NCBI GenBank assembly: GCA_026396205.1
Contig: JAPLXF010000060.1
Span: forward strand, 1-20,271
Source: Candidatus Moraniibacteriota bacterium
GTDB taxonomy: Bacteria; Patescibacteriota; Minisyncoccia; Moranbacterales; UBA2206
Direction: 5' to 3'
Length of the DNA stretch: 20,271 nt
Part shown: one piece after another, positions 12,122 to 18,240 of the stretch
Numbering within the stretch: the stretch's first letter is position 1
Layout of the letters: each line of letters opens with the position of its first letter
Position numbers and translations under genes: made by a program
Notes under the pieces: generated by a model
Told to the model about the DNA's origin: nothing
Seen by the model: the letters and a program-made list of their open reading frames with translations, nothing else
Databases searched by the model: none

Positions 12122-14263
12122 CTATTTTTTCCATTTCTTCCCGCCGCCGCCACCGGATTTATTGGACTGTTTTGGCTGCCGCTGTTGTTTTTGAGGCTGT
12201 TGCCTCTGCACTTTCTGCTGGCGCGGCTGTTGTTGCCGTCGTTCCATTTTTTGCTGGCGCTCTGGTCTTTGTTGCTTCTGTTGGCGTTGCTCCATGCGCT
12301 GTTGGCGTTGGGGCTGTTTTTGCTGTTTCTGCTGGCGCTGTTCCATGCGCTGTTGGCGCTGAGGCTGTTTCTGTTGCTTTTGCTGGCGCTGTTCCATGCG
12401 CTGTTGGCGCTGAGGCTGGCGCTGTTTATCCCTATTCATTTGAGAACCGGGTCTATTTTGGCCTTGGCCGGGAGATTTAATTCTCTCTTTGCCTGCTCCC
12501 TGACCTTTGTTAAACAACGGCCTGTCGTTACCCGGTCTATTCTGACCGCCACCCAGTTTTCCCTGACCTCTATCGAATGGCTTATTTCTTCCGGGGCCGC
12601 CTATTCTTTCATTGCCTCTATTAAAGGGGCCACCACTCTTCTGAAAATTGCCGCCTCGGTTGCGATTTGCCATTGCCCGGTCATTGAAACTTTTATTCGG
12701 CCGGGAATTGGCTATTCTGTTTGAAGACCGGAAACGATCTCCGCCAAACCGACTGCCATCCATGCGTCCGGACCGCACATTTTTGAAGCCGTCATAATTG
12801 GCAATTCTCGCATTGTGATAACCGCCGTAAGAGTGATACAAGTCGCCATGATGGACAAATGTCCCGTAACCGCCACCGTAATAATGGTAATCATGAAAGC
12901 TTACATCGGCATAGCCGTAACCGTATCCACCGTACCAACCTGGATAAGGATAGTAGCCGTGATGCCCATAATATCCATAATAATTATCCCAGTAGGGTGA
13001 GTAATAAGGTTCGTTGTAAGCCAGCGGCAACCAGCCGACATAGTCTCCTTCATAACCCCATGCCACTCGGCCCGGATACCATGTGTCATAAATAGGCAGA
13101 TACGGGCTTCCAACCACATAATGTTCCACGGGCGGAGCCCAAAACCAAACACCATCAACATTGACCCAGTTGCCATAATGGTGTGTGACATACCCAAACG
13201 ATTCATTGGGCACCCAGACTTGGTCGTCCTCATATTCCACCCAGTGGCCGGTTTCATACGGTTTCCAGCCGACCGGAACATTTGGCCGCCAGAAAGCCCG
13301 GGGTTGTCCTTCATACATTACGCTTCCCCATTTGCCGTCTTTTAATGAGTAAGCCTCATTGCGGATACTCTCGGGCAAATATTTTTCGGACTCTTTTCCT
13401 TGAGCCATCTGAGTATCCCATAAATTGTCCCGCTGGATATTCCAGGCCTCCCAATTGGCGCCTGTTTTTCCGGTTCCCGCTGTCACTACTTTATCATTGA
13501 CCACCAGAGAATTAGAGCCGGCGATTACATCCTGCCTGCCAGCGCTATTATAAAAACTGACTGTTCCCTTTACGGCTATTACTTCGGCAACATTCTTGCT
13601 TTTATCGAATATGACATCGAAGACTGCGCCGGAACCGGGCTCGCTTTGAACATATCCGACGGCCGTTGCGCATTTGATGCTCGAATTTCCGTTATTGTAA
13701 AAACGGACTATTCCGGAACTTAGATCGGTTTCCATCAGCTCGGCATCAAGTTTAAGCATTTGCAGTTCGACAATGCCGCCGATTCTCAAAACAATATTGC
13801 TTGGAAAAATAGCTTCCGCTTTGATTTCTGTATTGGAAGCTACCGCATTATAGATTCCAAATGGAGTATCTTTCTCCACTGGAACCCATTCACCTTTGGC
13901 TCCGTTTTCTCCCGGAATCAGCCGCTGTAATTCGCCATCAACAAAGGCCATCCTTCCCATAACGACCGGCATTATCTTTTGTTGCGTCTGCTCAGGCAGA
14001 TTGGCCGGAGCCGGCTGTTGAATTGATTGCATTGGCTGAACTGGCGCAGGCTGATTCTGCATCTGCGGTTGCAATGGTTGCGCTTGAGGCGCCTGCACTG
14101 CTGGCGGCGGGACAACTGCTTGTTGCTCCGGTTGCGCTGGTTGCGCTGCCGGTGAAATATCCATCGGCGGCGGCAACTCGTTTGTTTGCTCTGATTGAAC
14201 TGATAAAGGCATCCAGAGCATCATAAATAAAACAAACAATGTTAACTTAACCCTCGTTTTCAT
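12122..14263 (-). CDS. Large secreted FecR-like/DUF6600-type protein with low-complexity tail
   Basis: 713 residues from the ATG at 14263, which has AAAGGAG 7 nt upstream; a GTG one codon earlier is also in frame. A signal peptide (VKLTLFVLFMMLWMPLSVQS) is followed by a Pro/Gln-rich linker (28-95) and a FecR-like beta domain (about 100-265: IVLRIGGIVELQML, FDVIFDKSKNVAEVIAVKGTVSFYN). Next is a Trp/Tyr-rich DUF6600-type region (about 320-420: WRPNVPVGWKPYETGHWVEYEDDQVWVPNESFGYVTHHYGNW), then a Tyr/Gly/His region (about 420-490), an Arg/Asn/Gly region, and a Gln/Arg/Lys tail with 17-residue repeats. Such proteins are better known from Deltaproteobacteria and similar groups; function is unknown, probably at the cell surface. 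It has its own promoter, long leader and terminator, and its promoter adjoins a tsaE remnant. Its size and composition are unusual beside CPR neighbours and suggest acquisition. Confidence 0.88.
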   Translation of the reverse strand: MKTRVKLTLFVLFMMLWMPLSVQSEQTNELPPPMDISPAAQPAQPEQQAVVPPPAVQAPQAQPLQPQMQNQPAPVQPMQSIQQPAPANLPEQTQQKIMPVVMGRMAFVDGELQRLIPGENGAKGEWVPVEKDTPFGIYNAVASNTEIKAEAIFPSNIVLRIGGIVELQMLKLDAELMETDLSSGIVRFYNNGNSSIKCATAVGYVQSEPGSGAVFDVIFDKSKNVAEVIAVKGTVSFYNSAGRQDVIAGSNSLVVNDKVVTAGTGKTGANWEAWNIQRDNLWDTQMAQGKESEKYLPESIRNEAYSLKDGKWGSVMYEGQPRAFWRPNVPVGWKPYETGHWVEYEDDQVWVPNESFGYVTHHYGNWVNVDGVWFWAPPVEHYVVGSPYLPIYDTWYPGRVAWGYEGDYVGWLPLAYNEPYYSPYWDNYYGYYGHHGYYPYPGWYGGYGYGYADVSFHDYHYYGGGYGTFVHHGDLYHSYGGYHNARIANYDGFKNVRSGRMDGSRFGGDRFRSSNRIANSRPNKSFNDRAMANRNRGGNFQKSGGPFNRGNERIGGPGRNKPFDRGQGKLGGGQNRPGNDRPLFNKGQGAGKERIKSPGQGQNRPGSQMNRDKQRQPQRQQRMEQRQQKQQKQPQRQQRMEQRQQKQQKQPQRQQRMEQRQQKQQRPERQQKMERRQQQPRQQKVQRQQPQKQQRQPKQSNKSGGGGGKKWKK
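12289..12425 (-). repeat. 51-bp tandem repeats in the tail of the secreted protein
   Basis: About 2.7 copies of a 51-bp unit (for example g12340 to g12391) encoding QPQRQQRMEQRQQKQQK. They stay in frame since 51 is a multiple of 3. Confidence 0.85.
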
Positions 14264-14331
14264 CACATAACTCCTTTCCGGTTCTCGCGAACCATTTGGG
14301 TTTTTGGGAATAATAAATCGTTAACAGACAC
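14263..14331 (-). CDS. Possible 22-residue leader peptide overlapping the secreted-protein start
   Basis: GTG at 14331 opens a 22-codon frame (MSVNDLLFPKTQ...) whose TGA overlaps the ATG of the downstream gene as TGATG. GGAGG lies about 10 nt upstream of the GTG. The arrangement would couple translation of the two. A different reading, ATG at about 14342 giving a 6-residue peptide, sits too close to the same GGAGG. Short and unproven. Confidence 0.35.
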   Translation of the reverse strand: MSVNDLLFPKTQMVRENRKGVM

Positions 14332-14373
14332 TGATAAGCATCCCTCCTTTCTGATTTTAGTGTTTGGCTAGTT

Positions 14374-14462
14374 TCCTGTTATATGTATGCCTACGGCTAA
14401 AAAGCCGCTTAGTTAAAACGCATTTTCAATTTTTAAATAACAGGATTTTCATCACCTAAGCG
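14374..14462 (-). ncRNA. Predicted pseudoknotted leader RNA of the secreted-protein gene
   Basis: Read on the minus strand: CGCTTAG (14456-14462), TCCTGTTAT (14437-14445), CTAAGCG (14406-14412), a GGCT-tttt-AGCC hairpin (14395-14406), then ATAACAGGA (14374-14382). The 7-bp and 9-bp helices are perfect and interleaved (a-b-a'-b'), which is an H-type pseudoknot with a hairpin in one loop. It lies within a leader of about 220 nt, some 110 nt before the ATG. I could not match it to a known riboswitch. Confidence 0.5.
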
Positions 14463-14488
14463 AAAAAGTATCGCTCTGCGAATCAATT

Positions 14489-14517
14489 AATCTAGCAATA
14501 TATTTTATGATTGTCAA
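14489..14517 (-). promoter_or_regulatory. Promoter of the secreted FecR/DUF6600-type gene
   Basis: TTGACA (14512-14517) and TAGATT (14489-14494), 17 bp apart on the minus strand. The -35 overlaps the stop codon of the tsaE remnant. Confidence 0.8.
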
Positions 14518-14567
14518 ATTTGCAGTTTTTGCGTTTCTTTGGAATTTTGCGTAATGTAAGCCAGCAT
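14514..14567 (-). pseudogene. tsaE 5'-end remnant (first 15 codons)
   Basis: ATG then LAYITQNSKETQKL, followed by QI and TGA. The resident TsaE starts MPTYITNNSKETQKL. Codons differ mostly at third positions. Likeness also extends about 35-40 bp upstream: 14568-14605 matches 16365-16408, including the T tract of the preceding terminator. Confidence 0.85.
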
Positions 14568-14590
14568 AAGCTTTTTTCTATAGTAATGAA

Positions 14591-14636
14591 AATAAGGCAA
14601 AAAGAAAAGGCCAACCACTCGGATGAGTGATTGGCC
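14591..14636 (-). terminator. Terminator of the 117-residue protein gene
   Basis: Minus strand GGCCAATCACTC-atcc-GAGTGGTTGGCC (near-perfect 12-bp stem), then TTTTCTTTTT. Confidence 0.88.
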
Positions 14637-14657
14637 GCATGTGCCGAGTAGCTTTGG

Positions 14658-15011
14658 CTACTGGCATTCGAGCGCGAGTTCATATTTTATGAAATTGCCA
14701 TCCTGATCATACAAAGGATTTTTGACCTGATAGCACTGCTCATTCGAATACCACGCTCCATTATAGAAAGTATGCCCGCATCCTTGCCCATGTTGATGCT
14801 CGACTACAATGACTGCCGGTTGTCTGTCCTGTTGCATTTGTGCACCTGCGCATGCGCCAATTGCCCCAGCTACAAGCGCAGTACCGATAAGCTCTCCTGT
14901 ATGGCTGGCATAAATTACCTTAACCGGCGGGGAAATGACGATTGATAGAACAAATATCACAGCAAGAATACCCAGAACGATTGTTTTTGCCAAACTGCGT
15001 TTTGATTTCAT
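14658..15011 (-). CDS. Small membrane-anchored or secreted protein, unrecognised
   Basis: 117 residues. The ATG at 15011 has a full-length Shine-Dalgarno (AAAGGAGGTGA) just upstream. A basic start (MKSKRSLAK) is followed by a long hydrophobic stretch (10-32) and then by a Gly/Ala-rich segment (GELIGTALVAGAIGACAGAQM, about 39-59) like a glycine zipper. The C-terminal part has paired Cys and aromatics (HGQGCGHTFYNGAWYSNEQCYQV, NPLYDQDGNFIKYELALECQ). The last 20 residues resemble the end of the 16467-16802 protein (YDRYGNFIGYVPQRVTVCQ), so the two are probably distant paralogues sharing a cell-surface role. It has its own promoter and terminator. Function unknown. Confidence 0.78.
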   Translation of the reverse strand: MKSKRSLAKTIVLGILAVIFVLSIVISPPVKVIYASHTGELIGTALVAGAIGACAGAQMQQDRQPAVIVVEHQHGQGCGHTFYNGAWYSNEQCYQVKNPLYDQDGNFIKYELALECQ

Positions 15012-15059
15012 TGTCTCACCTCCTTTGCAAATAAAAAATATTTTGTTATTAAAAAGCCT

Positions 15060-15109
15060 CTACTAAAAGACATGTTTTTAGTAATACACCCTTTCTCTTT
15101 TTTTGGCAA
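15060..15109 (-). promoter_or_regulatory. Promoter and overlapping palindrome of the 117-residue protein gene
   Basis: TTGCCA (15104-15109) and TATTAC (15081-15086) with 17 bp between. A 23-bp near-perfect palindrome with TACTAAAA/TTTTAGTA arms (15060-15082) overlaps the end of the -10 and the start site, so it could be an operator or a 5' hairpin. Confidence 0.6.
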
Positions 15110-15128
15110 GAAACCGGTTAGATATTAA

Positions 15129-15437
15129 CTACCTTCCGTGTCCACCTCCGTGATGTCCGCCTCCTCCATGATGACCTCCGCCGCCATATCCATGGTAACC
15201 GTGGCCGCCGTAACGATAATATCCATGCGGATACCACCCTCCGCCGTAATATCCCGCAAAACCTCCCAGATAAAAAAATGGATCAAGCAATGGAGTGTAT
15301 ATATACGGATTTGGCTGCACGACAACTGACGGAGCTGGCTGGGTATAGATTCTAGTACCGGCCGGATACGGTTGGTAATAGAATCCGCCACAACCGGCCA
15401 ACATAAGAACAATTGCGAAACAGATAATCTTTTTCAT
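15129..15437 (-). CDS. Gly/His/Tyr-rich small lipoprotein
   Basis: 102 residues. A lipoprotein signal (MKKIICFAIVLMLAGC, lipobox LAGC, Cys16) is followed by a Pro/Tyr-rich middle (YYQPYPAGTRIYTQPAP, NPYIYTPLLDPFFYLGGF) and a tail of Gly-Gly-His and Gly-Tyr repeats. Not assignable to a family. The His-rich tail could bind metal, but low-complexity tails of this kind are also found in surface proteins without known ligands. The leader (TCCCgttaGGGA hairpin followed by GAAAGGA) resembles the one before the 16467-16802 gene, so both may be regulated alike. Confidence 0.8.
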   Translation of the reverse strand: MKKIICFAIVLMLAGCGGFYYQPYPAGTRIYTQPAPSVVVQPNPYIYTPLLDPFFYLGGFAGYYGGGWYPHGYYRYGGHGYHGYGGGGHHGGGGHHGGGHGR

Positions 15438-15504
15438 AAGAACCGTCCTTTCTCCCTAACGGGATTTGGGGTTGATTTTGTTGTTAAAGATACTGTTTTC
15501 TTTA

Positions 15505-15595
15505 TTCCCGCCAAAGGCGGGCGAGCTCGCTGGTTAATACCTCGCGGCTTGCCGCGAAAATAGAGTCCAGAGCTTGCTCTGGGGTTAATACCATT
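15505..15595. repeat. Palindrome cluster in the lipoprotein leader
   Basis: Three hairpins in series: CCCGCC-aaa-GGCGGG (about 15508-15522), TCGCGGC-tt-GCCGCGA (about 15542-15557) and CCAGAGC-tt-GCTCTGG (about 15568-15583), with two direct copies of ggttaatacc (15532-15541 and 15583-15592). They lie between the promoter-like TATAAT (15602-15607) and the lipoprotein ATG. Confidence 0.7.
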
Positions 15596-15601
15596 TATTA
15601 A

Positions 15602-15607
15602 ATTATA
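15602..15607 (-). promoter_or_regulatory. Possible -10 element of the lipoprotein gene
   Basis: TATAAT on the minus strand, but the -35 position holds only a weak TATCAA 17 bp upstream. Confidence 0.4.
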
Positions 15608-15638
15608 ACTCTCTTTTGGATTTTTTGATACTATGGTT

Positions 15639-15661
15639 TTTTGACATAAAAGTCAAAAAGC
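15639..15661. terminator. Bidirectional terminator-like hairpin after the 76-residue gene
   Basis: Palindrome TTTTTGAC-ttttat-GTCAAAAA just past the stop at 15668, flanked by A and T runs on both sides. AT-rich and therefore weak. Confidence 0.45.
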
Positions 15662-15667
15662 TTTTGG

Positions 15668-15898
15668 TTATTTTTCCTCCATCAGACTTTGTATTTCCAG
15701 ATTTCTAGCGTTTTCCATTTCTTGGATTTTCTGGATTTTTTCCTTGGTCTGGTCGTAAGTTTCAAAAAGAAAGGGAATATAGCCCTGCACTTTTTGTTTC
15801 TGCCCGCTTTCCTTTTCTATTTCAAAAATACCCAAAAAATGAAACGCCATGGCGATCATGAAAGATATAAATATAGAATAAACAAACATCCGGCTCAT
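15668..15898 (-). CDS. Small single-span membrane protein, unrecognised
   Basis: 76 residues. Residues 6-24 are hydrophobic (VYSIFISFMIAMAFHFLGIF), an N-terminal membrane anchor. The rest is a charged, heptad-like helix (TKEKIQKIQEMENARNLEIQSLMEEK). It lies 37 bp after tsaE in the same direction, likely on the same mRNA. The gap holds a TGTTACGTGTTATG-type repeat of a sort also seen in polA (GTTACGGGTTG). No function assigned. Confidence 0.65.
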   Translation of the reverse strand: MSRMFVYSIFISFMIAMAFHFLGIFEIEKESGQKQKVQGYIPFLFETYDQTKEKIQKIQEMENARNLEIQSLMEEK

Positions 15899-15935
15899 AT
15901 AAAATTGCTACTTGTTACGTGTTATGTGCTCCATG

Positions 15936-16364
15936 TTATACAAATTGTATTTCCCTCTTATTCTCACCCAGCCACTTAAATTTTATCCAAATTGATCCGC
16001 CAGCTGGCGGAGTAGGAATAATCTTTTTGAGTCGATCCGCCCACTCTATTATTATAACGCTTCCGCCGGCTGGCGGATTATCTTTTACCATTTCTTCCCA
16101 GCCCAGCGCTAAAATATCTTTGGCTTTTACTCTATACGCATCTATGTGATAAATATTTTTATCATATTTTTTCATTATCAAAAAAGTGGGGCTGGTATAC
16201 GGCCCTTTGACTTTTAGGCCTTTTAAAAACCCTTGCGTAAAAGTGGTTTTACCCGAACCTAAATCGCCGGTGAGACATATTATCTGCCCGCCTTTTATTT
16301 CTTGGGCCAGCATTTCACCCAGCTTCTGGGTTTCCTTTGAATTGTTAGTAATGTAAGTCGGCAT
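15936..16364 (-). CDS. tsaE: tRNA threonylcarbamoyladenosine biosynthesis ATPase TsaE
   Basis: 142 residues. TsaE is the ATPase that works with TsaB and TsaD to make t6A37 on ANN-decoding tRNAs. The Walker A motif GDLGSGKTTFTQGF (33-46), the TSPTF segment (57-61), YHIDAYRV (72-79) and the Walker B-like VIIIEWADRL (103-112) are all present. Two PPAGGS peptides (97-102 and 119-124) come from palindromes inserted in frame on either side of the Walker B strand, so the protein tolerates them there. It is preceded by the terminator of the 16467-16802 gene. A diverged copy of its first 15 codons with 40 bp of upstream DNA lies at 14523-14605. Confidence 0.95.
   Translation of the reverse strand: MPTYITNNSKETQKLGEMLAQEIKGGQIICLTGDLGSGKTTFTQGFLKGLKVKGPYTSPTFLIMKKYDKNIYHIDAYRVKAKDILALGWEEMVKDNPPAGGSVIIIEWADRLKKIIPTPPAGGSIWIKFKWLGENKREIQFV
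15996..16077 (-). repeat. Two in-frame TCCGCC-GGCGGA palindromes in tsaE
   Basis: tccgccagctggcgga (15996-16011) and tccgccggctggcgga (16062-16077) differ at one base and lie 50 bp apart. Each encodes PPAGGS. A partial copy, gatccgccca, begins at about 16034. Confidence 0.85.
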
Positions 16365-16398
16365 AAGCTTTTTCTATAATAATGAAGAAAAGGCAAAA

Positions 16399-16438
16399 AG
16401 AAAAGCGGTTAATCAACTCTTTTGAGTCAGCTAACCGC
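16399..16438 (-). terminator. Terminator of the 16467-16802 gene
   Basis: Minus strand GCGGTTAGCTGACTC-aaaa-GAGTTGATTAACCGC (15-bp imperfect stem), then TTTTCTTTTT. The T tract and following bases are shared with the tsaE remnant. Confidence 0.85.
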
Positions 16439-16466
16439 AAATTTTCATTTACTGCTTGAGAAACAA

Positions 16467-16802
16467 CTATTGGCAAACCGTAACCCGTTGCGGTACATAG
16501 CCAATAAAGTTTCCATATCGATCATAGGCAGGCACATTTCGGGTTTCCTCCCAGCATTGAGCCACAGGAGTAATGTAAACTCTTGGAGGCACAACAACAA
16601 CTCCGCCCCAGTAAGATCCTTTGTTATAATATCCGCCACCACCATAAAAATGCCCGCCATAATTATATCCACCGCCATAATATCCACCGCCATAATCACC
16701 GTGATGACTGCTTCTGTGGCCGCCATGATGTCCACCCGCCATAGCCACTCCAGAAAAAACAACCAGCATTGCTATCGCCAATAAAACAACTATTTTTTTC
16801 AT
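16467..16802 (-). CDS. Secreted Gly/Tyr/His-rich protein
   Basis: 111 residues from the ATG at 16802; an in-frame ATG three codons earlier overlaps the Shine-Dalgarno (GAAAGGA), so it is not used here. A clear signal peptide (MKKIVVLLAIAMLVVFSGVAMA) is followed by HHGGHRSSHHGDYGGGYYGG-type sequence (23-60) and a less repetitive C-terminal part (VVVVPPRVYITPVAQCWEETRN, YDRYGNFIGYVPQRVTVCQ) with two Cys that could pair. That C-terminus resembles the 117-residue protein. The gene has a strong promoter and terminator and lies head-to-head with the DHH-family gene across a palindrome. Probably a small, well-expressed envelope or extracellular protein. Function unknown. Confidence 0.82.
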   Translation of the reverse strand: MKKIVVLLAIAMLVVFSGVAMAGGHHGGHRSSHHGDYGGGYYGGGYNYGGHFYGGGGYYNKGSYWGGVVVVPPRVYITPVAQCWEETRNVPAYDRYGNFIGYVPQRVTVCQ

Positions 16803-16871
16803 AATTACCATCCTTTCTCCCTTTAGGGAAATGTTGTTTTTAAAAGATCTCTCTTTATTTCAGAATATGCC

Positions 16872-16900
16872 ATTCTAGCACAAAATTGTCCGCGTGTCAA
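16872..16900 (-). promoter_or_regulatory. Promoter of the 16467-16802 gene
   Basis: TTGACA (16895-16900) and TAGAAT (16872-16877) on the minus strand with a 17-bp spacer. Confidence 0.85.
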
Positions 16901-16905
16901 GGATT

Positions 16906-16922
16906 AAATTGAGCCTCAATTT
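16906..16922. promoter_or_regulatory. 17-bp palindrome between divergent -35 elements
   Basis: AAATTGAG-c-CTCAATTT: 8-bp perfect arms around one base, centred between the TTGACA of the minus-strand promoter (16895-16900) and a plus-strand TTGACA (16921-16926). A good candidate operator for both directions. Confidence 0.55.
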
Positions 16923-16949
16923 GACACATTTTTTATCCCTTGCTACCTT
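16921..16949 (+). promoter_or_regulatory. Possible promoter of the DHH-family gene
   Basis: TTGACA at 16921-16926 is followed 17 bp later by TACCTT, a poor -10. A TAATAC-like sequence about 6 bp further on could serve instead. Confidence 0.4.
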
Positions 16950-16991
16950 GTAATACTAACAAAAAAATCATAAAGTATCAATAACCCCATT

Positions 16992-18125
16992 ATGACTCTG
17001 GAACCATTTGCCCAACTGAAAAAACTACTGGACGAATCAAAAGAAATTTTGATTCTGATTCCCGAAGGGCCGACCGGCGATGCTGTCGGCGCCGCTTGGG
17101 CTTTATATTTTTGGCTGGAAAAAAAAGGCGTCTTACCGACCATCGCCTTCTCCAATAATTTTCCGGATAAATTTTCCTTTTTGCCCAAACCTGAAAGATT
17201 GCTGAATGAAATTTCCGGCGCGCGCGATTTCATTCTTTCCTTCAATACCCAGAACAATCCGATTACCAATGTGCGCACGGAAATCAAAGACAGCGCTTAC
17301 AATATCTACATCACTCCGGAAAAAGGCGCCATCGATCCGCGCGATTTTTCTTTCGTCCCGGCCAAATTCAAATACGATTTGATTATTGTTATCGACAGTC
17401 CGGATCTAGAGCGGCTGGGAAAAATTTACGAAAAAAATTCCGACCTTTTCTTTGAAGTTCCGGTAGTAAATATCGATTACCGGAGCGACAACGAACGTTA
17501 CGGGCAAGTGGCCATCGTTGACGTGCTAGCCTCATCTTCCAGCGAAGTGGTAGCTAATCTGCTGGAGCGGCTGAATGGAGTGGCCATTGATGAAAAAATC
17601 GCCGAGTGCCTGTTGGCCGGCATCACCAGCGCTACCGACAGTTTCCAGAAAAAAAATACCACTCCCCGCGCTCTGCTTTTAGCCGCCGCTCTGATGGGCC
17701 AAGGCGCCGACCAGCAAAAAATCGTCAGGTTTTTGTATAAAACCCAGACGCTCAATATTTTGAAACTCTGGGGCCGGGCGATGGCTAATCTTAAATGGGA
17801 CGCGGAAAGCCAGATTGTCTGGACGGAAATTAATATTGAGGATTTCGTCCAGAGCCGCACCCGGCCGAATGATATTCCGCTGATTCTGGACAAGCTGCAG
17901 GAAAATTACAGCGAAGGCAGTGTTTTTGCCGTCCTTTATCAGAATACGGCCGAATCGGTAATCGCTATGCTGAAGCCTACTAACGGCGAACTCTTGCGTA
18001 AATTGCAATCAGCGCTGGGCGGGATTATAAAGCGGGAGATGCTGGAAATTACCTTGGGCTCGGGCGATTTAGCCACTGCTGGCAAAACGCTGGTGGAAAA
18101 AATAAAAGGAGCGCAAAAAGCTTAA
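16992..18125 (+). CDS. DHH-superfamily (NrnA-like) protein with degenerate active site
   Basis: 377 residues. The fold of DHH phosphoesterases (NrnA/RecJ group, which hydrolyse nanoRNA, pAp or cyclic dinucleotides) is recognisable by motif order: PEGPTGDAVGAAWAL (24-38) for the usual HxxPDGDAIGS, VIDSPDLERLG (133-143), NIDYRSDNERYG (160-171) for NIDHHxxN, and VLASSSSEVVANLL (178-191). A DHHA1-like C-terminal part ends in a short Gly-containing segment (TLGSGDLATAG). Motif I lacks the His and one Asp, and the signature DHH is DYR, so metal binding should be impaired. It could bind nucleotides or nucleic acid without cleaving them, or it may use other ligands. It is followed by a terminator and then the PilB-type gene. 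Confidence 0.85.
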   Translation: MTLEPFAQLKKLLDESKEILILIPEGPTGDAVGAAWALYFWLEKKGVLPTIAFSNNFPDKFSFLPKPERLLNEISGARDFILSFNTQNNPITNVRTEIKDSAYNIYITPEKGAIDPRDFSFVPAKFKYDLIIVIDSPDLERLGKIYEKNSDLFFEVPVVNIDYRSDNERYGQVAIVDVLASSSSEVVANLLERLNGVAIDEKIAECLLAGITSATDSFQKKNTTPRALLLAAALMGQGADQQKIVRFLYKTQTLNILKLWGRAMANLKWDAESQIVWTEINIEDFVQSRTRPNDIPLILDKLQENYSEGSVFAVLYQNTAESVIAMLKPTNGELLRKLQSALGGIIKREMLEITLGSGDLATAGKTLVEKIKGAQKA

Positions 18126-18153
18126 TTAAAAATCCTAACGATTCTTTTTTAGT

Positions 18154-18185
18154 GCCACACTTTTATATCTGTGGCCTTTTCTTTT
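18154..18185 (+). terminator. Terminator of the DHH-family gene
   Basis: GCCACA-cttttatatc-TGTGGC (18154-18175) followed by CTTTTCTTTT. Confidence 0.75.
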
Positions 18186-18205
18186 CGCCACTTAAGGCAA
18201 TTTGT

Positions 18206-18213
18206 GGTAAAAT
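18206..18213 (+). promoter_or_regulatory. Possible extended -10 of the pilB-type gene
   Basis: TGGTAAAAT, an extended -10-like element, lies 28 bp before the ATG. The upstream -35 is poor. Confidence 0.35.
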
Positions 18214-18240
18214 ATATTAAAAGAAATCTTCAAAAACAAA

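Noticed and set aside
12289..12425. 51-bp repeats considered as a CRISPR or an intergenic repeat
   Set aside because: They have no unique spacers and encode a 17-residue protein repeat in the tail of the secreted protein.
12185..12724. Long Leu-rich open frame on the plus strand
   Set aside because: It is the antisense of the Gln/Arg repeat tail; the Leu richness comes from reading CTG/TTG repeats backwards.
14437..14462. Resemblance of GGTGATGAAAA to a hammerhead ribozyme core (CUGAUGA...GAAA)
   Set aside because: The conserved core and the three-stem layout are not present; the interleaved helices fit a pseudoknot better.
16943..17287. Minus-strand open frame over the DHH-family gene start
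   Set aside because: Antisense shadow of a gene with recognisable motifs.
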